DNA from: Clostridiales bacterium
Lineage (GTDB): Bacteria; Bacillota; Clostridia; Oscillospirales; CAG-272
Assembly (NCBI GenBank): GCA_022791685.1
Contig: JAAVZO010000032.1
Span: forward strand, 1 to 64,000
Direction of reading: 5' to 3'
DNA: 64,000 bases
Shown here: one piece after another, positions 7,814 to 16,634 of the stretch
Layout: each line of letters opens with the position of its first letter
Position numbering within the stretch: position 1 is the first letter of the stretch
Notes under the pieces: generated by a model
What the model saw: the letters and a program-made list of their open reading frames with translations, nothing else
Databases searched by the model: none
Told to the model about the DNA's origin: nothing
Program-made: the position numbers and the translations under genes

Positions 7814-10123
7814 TTAAATAATTGTACCATTAAATGGAATATCAAATTGAATTAAAGTAACAAATGGAGTAATATGAATATAATCTCTGAGATCTATCCA
7901 ATGTTGTAAGATAAACCATTGACGAAATCCATCTATATTAGCTGTAAACAAACTTTTAAAAGTAGATGGATATCCATTTGACAAATCGTTTATGTCCAAG
8001 CCAAAGTGATCATAATATGTAACTCTCATAGTACCATTATAATTATTACCATTTAGTGAATATGAAAGTATTTCAATTTTATTTCCTTGCAATGAATCTA
8101 AGGAAATAGTAAAACCTTCAAATATATCCGATTTGGAATTAAATACCGGCTGTGGTACTAATTCAAATGATTCTGAATCTGGAATGGGCTTGTGTGCCAA
8201 TTGGTAAACCATTGGATGATTACTGCGTATATCAGGTTCAAATCTCAAGGATGGATAATATTCTATTTCATCAATATTACCATTATTGCTTTTTAAGCAT
8301 CTATCTAATGCGGCTTTCACTTCATATACATATTTTACAGATTGCTCGTGTAATTTCACTTGATTAGTTAAATCTTCATTTTCATATACATAGTATCCGT
8401 CTATAACACTTGTAAAATTAGACATTCTTTCCAAATAATAATGTTCTATCATGTCAGAAATTATAGGCTTAAATGTTTCACTTGCAAATACTCCAACTGC
8501 CATATTTTTAAAACAATTCTTTTTTTGCTCCAGACTATTATTCAAAAAATCATAAATGTCTATTGATGTTTTTTCGATAATTTCATCCTTTGTCATATCG
8601 GCATAGAGAAGATCAGGACGTAAAGTTTCTGTTGTTGAATCCTCAGTTTCAAACCAATTTAGTTCTGTATCACGTGTCTGATAAATCAGGAGTGGCTCAA
8701 CTAATCCCACAGTAACAGTACAAGGTTCACTAAGAGCAGGAGTTGAAACACCATTATAAGCTCTAACCTTAAATGTATATGTTTCGCCCGTTGTTAAACC
8801 ACCAACTTCATAGTATGTATCTGAACCTCTATATACGGTGGTATTACCATTTAGTAACTGATATATTGTAGCACCATCAACCTTATTCCATGAAACCTTC
8901 ACAGTATTGTTTGCAACAACTGTCGCACGTAAACCGGTAGGAGCAGCAAGTGGGTTACACGTAGCACAACCGGGATAATTACCACTGTAAGCAAAAGGCG
9001 CATTAGGATGTTCCTTACCGCACAGCTTGCACTTTCTTGAACCATTGTGAGGGTGAGTGTCGCTGTAAGTAATAGTATCAGCCCATGAATGTGCGTTAGA
9101 ATCTATTGGTATGATTTGTTCTTCAGAAGCTGAACATAATTTGCATACGCGTCTCTTAATGCCAGTACTCTTACATGTAGCAGCTTTGATTACAGCCCAC
9201 TCTCCCCATGTATGATTGTTTGTCTGGCAGCCAGTCTGACAGCTTGAACAACCAGACTGACCACTGTTACAAGTATCGCAGCTTTGACAACCAACATTGC
9301 AAGTCTGACATGTTTCACAAGTTTTTTGGCAAGTAACACAGGTTTGACAAACTTCACAAGCATTTTGACACGATACGCAGGTTTGACAAATTTCGCAAGC
9401 ATTCTGACATGATACGCAAGTCTGGCAAATTTCGCAGGTACTTTGGCATGTGACGCAAGTCTGACATATCTCACAAGTGCTCTGGCAAGTGTTGCATGTT
9501 TGGCAGCTAACCTGGCAACCAGTCTGACAACTCGATTCACAGGTTGTCTGGCAAACCTTTTCGCAAGTGCTCTGGCAGGTATTACAAGTTTGGCAGCTTA
9601 CTTGACAACCAGTCTGACAGCTTGATTCGCAAGTGCTCTGACAAGAGATCTGGCAGCTGCTTTGACAAGTATCACAGGACTGACAGTACACCTGACAACC
9701 AGTTTGACAACTTGACTCACAAGTACTCTGACAGGTATTACAAGTTTGACAACTAACCTGACAGCCAGTCTGACAGGTATTGCAATATTGACAAGAAACC
9801 TGACAACCGGTTTGACAACTCGATTCACAAGTACTCTGACAAGACTTTTCACAACTCGACTGACAGGTATTACACGACTGGCACGAAACCTGACAACCGG
9901 TCTGGCAACTCGATTCACAAGTGCTCTGACAGGTATTGCAAGTCTGGCAGCTCACCTGACAACCAGTCTGACAGCTTGACTGACAACTGGTCTGGCAAGC
10001 TACCTGACAGCCAGTAGAGCAGGTTGTAGTAGCAGCTCTGGCTATTTTTACAGCATTTCCTTCCTCTGATGTTTGGGATGGTAATTTAAATTCAGTTTTG
10101 TTCTCGTATTCTGAACTCGTCAT
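7814..10123 (-). CDS. Leader plus very long Cys-repeat stalk plus FN3 domain plus C-terminal DUF3289-like domain (Cys protein 2)
   Basis: MTSSEYENKTEFKLPSQTSEEGNAVKIARAATTTCSTGCQVACQTSCQSSCQTGC...; about 74 Cys in about 265 aa by manual count; FN3-like PTGLRATVVANNTVKVSWNKVDGATIYQL; C-term TYYDHFGLDINDL...FRQWFILQHW...PFVTLIQF. Confidence 0.75.
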   Translation of the reverse strand: MTSSEYENKTEFKLPSQTSEEGNAVKIARAATTTCSTGCQVACQTSCQSSCQTGCQVSCQTCNTCQSTCESSCQTGCQVSCQSCNTCQSSCEKSCQSTCESSCQTGCQVSCQYCNTCQTGCQVSCQTCNTCQSTCESSCQTGCQVYCQSCDTCQSSCQISCQSTCESSCQTGCQVSCQTCNTCQSTCEKVCQTTCESSCQTGCQVSCQTCNTCQSTCEICQTCVTCQSTCEICQTCVSCQNACEICQTCVSCQNACEVCQTCVTCQKTCETCQTCNVGCQSCDTCNSGQSGCSSCQTGCQTNNHTWGEWAVIKAATCKSTGIKRRVCKLCSASEEQIIPIDSNAHSWADTITYSDTHPHNGSRKCKLCGKEHPNAPFAYSGNYPGCATCNPLAAPTGLRATVVANNTVKVSWNKVDGATIYQLLNGNTTVYRGSDTYYEVGGLTTGETYTFKVRAYNGVSTPALSEPCTVTVGLVEPLLIYQTRDTELNWFETEDSTTETLRPDLLYADMTKDEIIEKTSIDIYDFLNNSLEQKKNCFKNMAVGVFASETFKPIISDMIEHYYLERMSNFTSVIDGYYVYENEDLTNQVKLHEQSVKYVYEVKAALDRCLKSNNGNIDEIEYYPSLRFEPDIRSNHPMVYQLAHKPIPDSESFELVPQPVFNSKSDIFEGFTISLDSLQGNKIEILSYSLNGNNYNGTMRVTYYDHFGLDINDLSNGYPSTFKSLFTANIDGFRQWFILQHWIDLRDYIHITPFVTLIQFDIPFNGTII
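9222..10020 (-). repeat. Coding tandem repeat encoding the CQTC/CQxSC cysteine stalk
   Basis: Repeated protein modules CQSTCESSCQTGCQVSCQTCNT (22 aa) and CQSTCEICQTCVT (13 aa), visible at DNA level as degenerate repeats. Confidence 0.85.
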
Positions 10124-10142
10124 TTGTTTTTCTCCTTTTAAG

Positions 10143-10856
10143 TTATTTGTGTTTCCATAAGAACCGTGTATTTGATTCATCACGGATATAATTCTTAGCA
10201 ACCGAAATCTCATCGCCGTATTTGATACTGCTTCCGATACGCCAAAGATTCATATCTGTCGGCTTCAACTGCGACGGACAATATGGATCCCACTGGAACG
10301 GTTCATTTTCCAGCTTCGGCGCAGTCGCCCAATAAACTGTAGATGAACGAGCAATATCACCCATATAATCTGCATAATGGCTGCACTGGCGACCGAAGTT
10401 GAAGTTTTTCGATGAATCGGTATTCGCGATAAATCCGGGAATATACCCACTATCGAGAAGCGCATAAGCATAGCTTATCATCCAGTTGTGATTTACACTC
10501 CATTCGTCGTGAATTTCGGCGAACACTGCAATACCATTATGCGTAGGTACTCCAAGCGCTTTCGCTGCATTGGCTGCTCGCAGTCCGTCTTCAATACCGT
10601 TCAGCGCAGAGACATCCGTTTCTGTCAACGCATTGAAAATCAATGCGATTCCACAGCGGTTTGAATGGAGAAATTCGATTTCCTCCAGTGTGAGCTGATT
10701 TCTTCCTGTCATGGAACGTCCCCAAAAGGCGGGGACACTGCTCATCCGCATTACCCAGCTGAATAAATCATATCCGTTTGTAAGCTTTGTATTTGCGGGA
10801 GTTTCTCCACTGACACCATATAAAAATCCCATGATATTCCTGTATGATATCGTCAT
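10143..10856 (-). CDS. DUF1906 / Rv2525c-like glycoside hydrolase-like protein (GH25-like TIM barrel)
   Basis: MGFLYGVSGETPANTKLTNGYDLFSWVMRMSSVPAFWGRSM... FIANTDSSKNFNFGRQ... YWATAPKLENEPFQWDPYCPSQLKPTDMNLWRIG. Confidence 0.6.
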   Translation of the reverse strand: MTISYRNIMGFLYGVSGETPANTKLTNGYDLFSWVMRMSSVPAFWGRSMTGRNQLTLEEIEFLHSNRCGIALIFNALTETDVSALNGIEDGLRAANAAKALGVPTHNGIAVFAEIHDEWSVNHNWMISYAYALLDSGYIPGFIANTDSSKNFNFGRQCSHYADYMGDIARSSTVYWATAPKLENEPFQWDPYCPSQLKPTDMNLWRIGSSIKYGDEISVAKNYIRDESNTRFLWKHK

Positions 10857-11002
10857 AGTTCAATCATACATACTCCTTTCCATAATTTTAATCTATTATC
10901 CGCTCTATGACAGCGGATATATTTTTATTCAGGATAAAATGCTGATTCTGTCAAATGGTAGCTGGTGAACCAGCATTTCTCCCGAACCAAAATACGATTG
11001 TA

Positions 11003-12283
11003 TTATCCTTTATTCCAGCGATTGTTAGGATTCACATGCAGCTGAAATGTCGGATCATCTCTAAGCGCATCTACAATGTACTTAGCTGCCTGGTAATTGA
11101 TATTCTCCGTCCGGCAATACACATACGGAACTACGTTGAATTCATCGCATACGGTAATCTGACGAACCGTACATCCTCCCTGACACTGACCGACAAGGGC
11201 GCATTTTTCGCAGTGCTCACCATAATAGCACTCAGAATCGCGAAGCTTCTTGAAGTCCATCTGATCCCAGATCCGCTTTACCTTCTCCTTATCAATACCG
11301 TTGTCGAGGTCGCCTACCAAGAAAGCGTCACGCTTTTCATAGTTAGTGAATACTTCCTGACAGGTATAGATTTTCTGATCCGGCGCTACCAGAGCACTGC
11401 CGTTTCCGCCTACACCGCAGCGCCCCAGTCCCGGAATATTGCGAATATTCGGATCGTTATAGGGGATAATACCTGTCATATGTGTCATGTAGAATCGGTC
11501 GATCGGTGAAATGCAGATGTAGTTCCCCTGTCTGCATTCTTCAATAACACGATTGGCAATTTTATACAGCTGATCCGTGTATGACTGGAATACAGCTTCT
11601 GTCCAATCCTGTACACTGCCGCAGGAATCCGGCGCAAAGAAGAAATGCTTATAGCCTTCACCGACAGCGTATTCAAAGTTGTGGTACATAAGATGAACAG
11701 TTGGTGCATAGACAGTCGCTCGGAATGTCATCTGCGGGAAGTATTCGAGAATGAGCTTGACCTTATCTTTCAGCAGCGGGAAGGAAGGCTGTCCGCCCTT
11801 CATTGGACGGTTGTAGTTCTGTGTTTCTTCATCACCATCAAACGAGAACAATAGGCTCATATTGTTTTCTTTCATGAATTCCAGCCGCTCACGGTTCAAG
11901 AGAACACCGTTTGATGTGATGTTGAACGACATTTTGTTATTTGTCAGTTCCCGTCCGCGCTTGACAATTGGTACGATCAGCGAATCCCACTCAAGTGTAG
12001 GTTCTCCTCCAAAGAAGGTGATGTTCAGATTTCTGTTTTCACCCGACGGCTGCTGTGCAATGAGGAAGTACAGCGCCTTCATTGCTGTGTCTAAGGTCAT
12101 TCGTGCAGGCGTATGATGTACGAAGCAATAGCGGCAGCGCATATTACAGTCCTCCGTAACACCTAAGAATAGCGTATGCAGCGGCGGTACCTCTGTCGCG
12201 GTACACTTACCGCATCCTTCACAATTTCCTCCATTACAGGTATGCAGCTCAGGCTGCACATTTTTGTTTGTTGTCTGGTTCAT
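11003..12283 (-). CDS. Radical SAM/SPASM peptide maturase
   Basis: CNMRCRYCF (CX3CX2C), NITFFGGEPTL, SPASM-type C-terminal Cys cluster CYYGEHCEKCALVGQCQGGC; additional N-terminal CNGGNCEGCGKC motif. RBS GGAGG upstream of MNQTT. Confidence 0.92.
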   Translation of the reverse strand: MNQTTNKNVQPELHTCNGGNCEGCGKCTATEVPPLHTLFLGVTEDCNMRCRYCFVHHTPARMTLDTAMKALYFLIAQQPSGENRNLNITFFGGEPTLEWDSLIVPIVKRGRELTNNKMSFNITSNGVLLNRERLEFMKENNMSLLFSFDGDEETQNYNRPMKGGQPSFPLLKDKVKLILEYFPQMTFRATVYAPTVHLMYHNFEYAVGEGYKHFFFAPDSCGSVQDWTEAVFQSYTDQLYKIANRVIEECRQGNYICISPIDRFYMTHMTGIIPYNDPNIRNIPGLGRCGVGGNGSALVAPDQKIYTCQEVFTNYEKRDAFLVGDLDNGIDKEKVKRIWDQMDFKKLRDSECYYGEHCEKCALVGQCQGGCTVRQITVCDEFNVVPYVYCRTENINYQAAKYIVDALRDDPTFQLHVNPNNRWNKG

Positions 12284-12330
12284 TTTCATGTCCTCCATAT
12301 GATATAATTTATTTTGTTTTTTGGTTTGCT

Positions 12331-12367
12331 ATATATTAAAGAGTTATATTTTATAATAAGTAAACAT
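12331..12367 (-). promoter_or_regulatory. Shared cluster promoter-like motif copy 2
   Basis: Minus strand ATGTTTAC ttattataaaatata ACTCTTTAATATAT upstream of the radical SAM gene. Confidence 0.6.
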
Positions 12368-12399
12368 ATATAAAAAATTTTTTGCGAAATTTCAAGAAA

Positions 12400-13404
12400 T
12401 CATAGCTTCAAAATGCGAGCTAAAATCTGCTTTTCACTTTCACATAGTGCATCAAGCAGGACAATTGTATTTTTTGCATCAATTCTGCTGCACCGGCGAT
12501 ACTTCAGCATGATGATTCTAATCAGTTCAGCCTGCTTCACAACCTCATTTTCATATGCAGTCAGTGCGTCGTCAATTCTTTCACCGGAGTTGGCAGCATA
12601 ATATTTCAGCTTTGTCAGCAGATTCTTCTTGCTCTCGCACCATGTGTGAACGGATGGATAGCGTATTCCAATGCTGCACTCAGGATTTTCCAAACAATAT
12701 TGCAGTAGCTTTGTGTTGTATACGCCTATGTAACACCTATCTTTAGAGATGAAAAACGAGTTCAGTTCTGGTGCAAATTCACCTTTTGAATATGCTTCAA
12801 GCTTTGCTCTGAATCGCTCAGAAGAGAATGTATACTCATTTTGTATGTCCTTCAGCTTCATCAATACAATGCTTCGCTTGTAGCTTGTCTCAACTTGTGT
12901 GCTTATGCGGCTTCCTTGTCTGTACGCTTTATTCAGCTGCTTTTGAGGAAATTCCGCAAATGACAGCTTGAACTTATCATTGAACGCGTAGTATCTGAAT
13001 GTATCATCGTCATATCCGGTAATCATAATCTCATGCAGATTATGCTCTTTTTTATACGCCGGTCTCGTTTTGAGATAATATTCATCTGTAAAGATAATCG
13101 GATAATAGTCATTATCTATAGCAGAAATGATAAACTTACGGACATTTAATCGCAGCCCTGCTTCATATGAATAGAATGGCATATCAAATGGTGCAGTATC
13201 ATGGCACATAGTACTGTATCCTACGCCGTCATCATACTTAAATGCCGTGTCATTGACGCTGTTTATGTATCCGAAGCAATTGATGTAATGCTCCATTAAA
13301 TACTCTTGATATCTGGAATGCGTATTTAATATCCCATATGGATAGGTATAAATTAAATAGCCGTTGATATCTGTCCGTTCGTTAAATGGCAGTATTTTTC
13401 CCAT
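12400..13404 (-). CDS. BtrH/C39-like protein (putative acyl-ACP acyltransferase or peptidase fold)
   Basis: MGKILPFNERTDINGYLIYTYPYGIL... HNLHEIMITGYDDDTFRYYAFNDKFKLSF; strong RBS (ggaggg); adjacent to carrier proteins. Confidence 0.45.
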   Translation of the reverse strand: MGKILPFNERTDINGYLIYTYPYGILNTHSRYQEYLMEHYINCFGYINSVNDTAFKYDDGVGYSTMCHDTAPFDMPFYSYEAGLRLNVRKFIISAIDNDYYPIIFTDEYYLKTRPAYKKEHNLHEIMITGYDDDTFRYYAFNDKFKLSFAEFPQKQLNKAYRQGSRISTQVETSYKRSIVLMKLKDIQNEYTFSSERFRAKLEAYSKGEFAPELNSFFISKDRCYIGVYNTKLLQYCLENPECSIGIRYPSVHTWCESKKNLLTKLKYYAANSGERIDDALTAYENEVVKQAELIRIIMLKYRRCSRIDAKNTIVLLDALCESEKQILARILKL

Positions 13405-13405
13405 T

Positions 13406-13666
13406 TTATTCCCTCCTGTCATCATTGATTGCTGATTCGACAATTCTGCATAAGCTTGCAATACTCCCGCTTTCTGACAGTACCAAATTTTCAACAGGAA
13501 TCTCAATATTGAACAATTCTTCCATTTCGATAATGATTTCTACGAATGCAAGCGAATCCATACCAATGTCCTGCAAATTTGTATCGCAGCTAATGTCATT
13601 TACTGCTTCGAGACCATCCAATACGGTTGAGATAATCTCGCGTATTTCAGTTTCATATTTCATCAT
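13406..13666 (-). CDS. Acyl/peptidyl carrier protein
   Basis: DIGMDSLAFVEIIIEMEELFNIEIP: DSL phosphopantetheine attachment motif. Confidence 0.88.
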   Translation of the reverse strand: MMKYETEIREIISTVLDGLEAVNDISCDTNLQDIGMDSLAFVEIIIEMEELFNIEIPVENLVLSESGSIASLCRIVESAINDDRRE

Positions 13667-14207
13667 CAATTTTTCCTTTCCCAAATAAATGAAGCTTTTC
13701 AAAAAAGCGCGTAGATTTTCCTTTTACGGCTGATGTGCTGTCTAATTTCAGTAAAGATATACACTTCTCAGCTATTTTTTCAGCGCCGGATGTTATCTCG
13801 ATTTCCACCTCGTAATCACATACGCCTAAATAGTAATTTCTGTCAAAGTCAATATACCCGGATGAATCCTTCATAAATACTCTTACGCGCTGCGTCACAA
13901 GGGAACCCATCAGACAGTATTTGTCATCAATTACGTTTGGCAGTGATGTAATTTCTGCTTCAGTTTCATCGCTCACTACTGCTGTACCGGATTTCATAAT
14001 GTGCCACTTTTTTTGCAGCAGCAATGAGTCGCCCATCTGCCTTACACGCAGTGTTGTATCCTGCTTCGAAAGAGAGCCGTTCTCATCGTCGTAGTAGTAA
14101 TTTATCTGCAAGAACTTTGTATTGTGTTTGAATATATTTTTAGCAGCTCGCTGTATCTTGAAAAACTGCTCCTTGTCAAGCAGAAACTTGTATTCCTTTT
14201 CTATCAT
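13653..14207 (-). CDS. CYTH domain protein (triphosphate tunnel family)
   Basis: MIEKEYKFLL (ExExK-like EKEYK), YYDDENGSLSKQDTTLRVRQMGDSLLLQKKW. Confidence 0.75.
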   Translation of the reverse strand: MIEKEYKFLLDKEQFFKIQRAAKNIFKHNTKFLQINYYYDDENGSLSKQDTTLRVRQMGDSLLLQKKWHIMKSGTAVVSDETEAEITSLPNVIDDKYCLMGSLVTQRVRVFMKDSSGYIDFDRNYYLGVCDYEVEIEITSGAEKIAEKCISLLKLDSTSAVKGKSTRFFEKLHLFGKGKIDDEI

Positions 14208-15544
14208 TTGCCTGTCCTCCTGATTATTTTTCCTGAAGCATTCTTAGGGATTTCGTCGACGATTTCAATTACATCCGGCAGTTGATATATTGGAAGCAAT
14301 TGCTTACAAATCGAGAACAACTCAGATTTTGAAATCCCGTCCACTACAGCTTTCAGGCATACCTGCTGTCCCACCATATCGCGCTGCTTTCCATAAGCAA
14401 CGACCTCCAAAATGCGCGGATCCTGTTTCAGTGTATTTTCGATTTCCTGCGGATAAATGTTCATACCTGCACGGATAATCATGTTGTCCTTGCGGGACTT
14501 TATTCTCAGTACCATTGACTCGTTCATTTCTGCAATATCGCCGGTATGAAGCCATCCGTCCTTTAGAATTCTATTTGTAGCTTCCGGATTATTGTAATAT
14601 CCCTTCATGACGCTTGGACCTTTCACCAACAGCTCGCCGTTGTCAATTTTTATCGCCAGTGAACGCAGCGGAAACCCAACATAAAGAGGATATTTATCAA
14701 ACAATTCCTGCGGAAGATAACAAACGCGCGGACTTGCTTCGGTCAAGCCGTATACGTTATAGATGTCTGCATTCGGGAAGGTTTTCCGGAGACATTCTGC
14801 GGTCTCAATGGTCATGCACTCCCCACTGACGGCGATCACGTCAAGCGGTTTTGCATATGCTTTCTTAGCAAGCGCGCAGATATGGTAGAACATGGTGGGA
14901 GTACCGCACATAACAGAAATATTGTGCTTGTCTATCGTATGTAAAATATTGATAGGATGAAAATCGCCGTCATAGAACACGATGTCAAGTCCTTTCATCA
15001 GCGAGATCAAAAACTCTCCCGTCAATACTGCACAGTGGTAAAGTGGTCTTGAAATGAGAATTTTTTGGTATTCATGTACATTAAAATAATCTGCGATGTC
15101 GGTAACATTCGTGATGATATTTTTGTGTGTAATCATTGCGCCTTTCGGATTACCGGTCGTTCCGGATGTACACATAATCAGCGCTACATCGTCTAAATTA
15201 TCACTGGAAGTGACTGACACATTCGAATTTACTTCAATTCCGCTGTCTGTAATGATGTGAGACAAACCAATGCTCTCGATGATTTTTTTGTTATGCTTCT
15301 CGCCATAGCGATAGGAAAGCGGTACAGCTGTTTTATGGGCATAGAAGCAAGCCATTAACGCTTTTGCTGTATCGAGGTTTGAGCGGCAAAGAATTCCGAT
15401 TTTGTCGGTATTCTGCTTTTTCAGTTCCTCTCCGAACGTTTCCGCATACCGAAGTAAATCACAAAAAGTGATTGTCTGGGTTTCATCCTGAATGGTTTTA
15501 TCAAGGAAATAGCTCATTTTGCTGCATAGAAATTCGTATATCAT
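14204..15544 (-). CDS. AMP-dependent acyl/amino acid ligase (ANL superfamily)
   Basis: IMCTSGTTGNPKGAMITH, YGLTEASPRV, GDIAEMNESMVLRIKSRKDN, PKNASGKIIRR; start ATG at 15544 after ggaggg. Confidence 0.92.
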   Translation of the reverse strand: MIYEFLCSKMSYFLDKTIQDETQTITFCDLLRYAETFGEELKKQNTDKIGILCRSNLDTAKALMACFYAHKTAVPLSYRYGEKHNKKIIESIGLSHIITDSGIEVNSNVSVTSSDNLDDVALIMCTSGTTGNPKGAMITHKNIITNVTDIADYFNVHEYQKILISRPLYHCAVLTGEFLISLMKGLDIVFYDGDFHPINILHTIDKHNISVMCGTPTMFYHICALAKKAYAKPLDVIAVSGECMTIETAECLRKTFPNADIYNVYGLTEASPRVCYLPQELFDKYPLYVGFPLRSLAIKIDNGELLVKGPSVMKGYYNNPEATNRILKDGWLHTGDIAEMNESMVLRIKSRKDNMIIRAGMNIYPQEIENTLKQDPRILEVVAYGKQRDMVGQQVCLKAVVDGISKSELFSICKQLLPIYQLPDVIEIVDEIPKNASGKIIRRTGK

Positions 15545-15780
15545 AATTGCCCTCCTGTATATCTGCTGGCAAGATTGACGATATCGCCAACAGTGTTGAT
15601 ATTTTGCGGATTCAAGTCGTTTTCCTCTATTGTGATATCGAAGCATTCTTCAAGATTGATGATTAGTTCCACCAGCTTTAAGCTGTCGATTCCCAAGTCA
15701 TCCTTTAATTTGTCTTCAAGCGACGGCGGATCATCCAAAAATGCCATATCCATCAAAATATCGTTGATTTGCTCAAGCAT
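15541..15780 (-). CDS. Second acyl/peptidyl carrier protein
   Basis: DDLGIDSLKLVELIINLEECFDITIEENDL. Confidence 0.9.
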   Translation of the reverse strand: MLEQINDILMDMAFLDDPPSLEDKLKDDLGIDSLKLVELIINLEECFDITIEENDLNPQNINTVGDIVNLASRYTGGQL

Positions 15781-16633
15781 AATTTATACCTCCAAGCTTA
15801 GATTTCAGCTGTGTGAATATTTCTGTGTCAATACTGTAAAGGTCATTCAATATCGACTGCCACTTTTCTGCTGTTGAATTCTTCTTTAACACGTAGTATT
15901 CTGCCATAGCGTACGGCTTGTCTATCTCAGGCAGCTTTTGATGAATAAAGCTGGTATCTGTGTATATGCCGTAGTACTGTGCCATGCGGCGCTTTAGCGT
16001 CTTATTGACTCCTGTCAAATTGCGCAGCTTGATTCCGATGTTTTCAATATTTTCAATAGTATGATTACCATAATCAGCAATTGTTTGAGTTTCGGGTCTA
16101 TACAGTCGTGATGCCCATAATTTATCAGCATCACACAAATCCAATTCCCGTAAAACCTTCATTTTGATATAGCTGCCAGCATAAGCGTCAGATAATCCAT
16201 TTTTATCAACATTTACAATGCACTCCGGAATATCGTTATAGATATCAAATCCGGATTCCGATGATTTCAGCAGTACATAGTGATCCGAACGAAAACCCCT
16301 GGCGTGCAGTATCTTTGTGGTAAAGTCCGGTTTCACACGAATCAAAATGTATTCATTTTCCTTACATAGCTGAGTAGATTTGATTAAATCATCAACGCTT
16401 GCTGGATCTATCATAGTAAAAGAAATCACTCCGAGTTCCCGCAATATATCCTGAACACGCGGTATGTAGTTGAAATATTCTGGTTTGATTCCATCCACGA
16501 CCATAATCGGGTAAAGCTCGTGTACTGGAATTGCACAGTCATAATATGTAAGTTCAATTTTCTGTTTTCGCTGACTTAAAATAGCTAAAACCTGATTCTC
16601 AATACAGGAAAAGCCATAGACATTACTGTACAT
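15773..16633 (-). CDS. BtrH-like protein (papain/C39-like fold)
   Basis: MYSNVYGFSCIENQVLAILSQRKQ...; FRSDHYVLLKSSESGFDIYNDIP; overlaps the carrier-protein gene. Confidence 0.5.
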   Translation of the reverse strand: MYSNVYGFSCIENQVLAILSQRKQKIELTYYDCAIPVHELYPIMVVDGIKPEYFNYIPRVQDILRELGVISFTMIDPASVDDLIKSTQLCKENEYILIRVKPDFTTKILHARGFRSDHYVLLKSSESGFDIYNDIPECIVNVDKNGLSDAYAGSYIKMKVLRELDLCDADKLWASRLYRPETQTIADYGNHTIENIENIGIKLRNLTGVNKTLKRRMAQYYGIYTDTSFIHQKLPEIDKPYAMAEYYVLKKNSTAEKWQSILNDLYSIDTEIFTQLKSKLGGINYA

Positions 16634-16634
16634 C

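Noticed and set aside
9190-9979. ORFs 9190..9540, 9443..9625, 9544..9756, 9598..9918, 9746..9979
   Set aside because: Alternative-frame shadows of the low-complexity Cys repeat (poly V/A/R or T/S/L translations), no independent RBS or homology.
9222-10020. Tandem repeats resembling a CRISPR array or satellite
   Set aside because: Repeat units are degenerate, have no unique spacers, and translate as one continuous Cys-rich reading frame; no cas genes nearby.
3287-10123. Cys-repeat proteins as metallothioneins or keratin-associated proteins
   Set aside because: They have a shared leader, folded C-terminal domains and an adjacent radical SAM maturase; a simple metallothionein does not explain the context, though metal binding remains possible.
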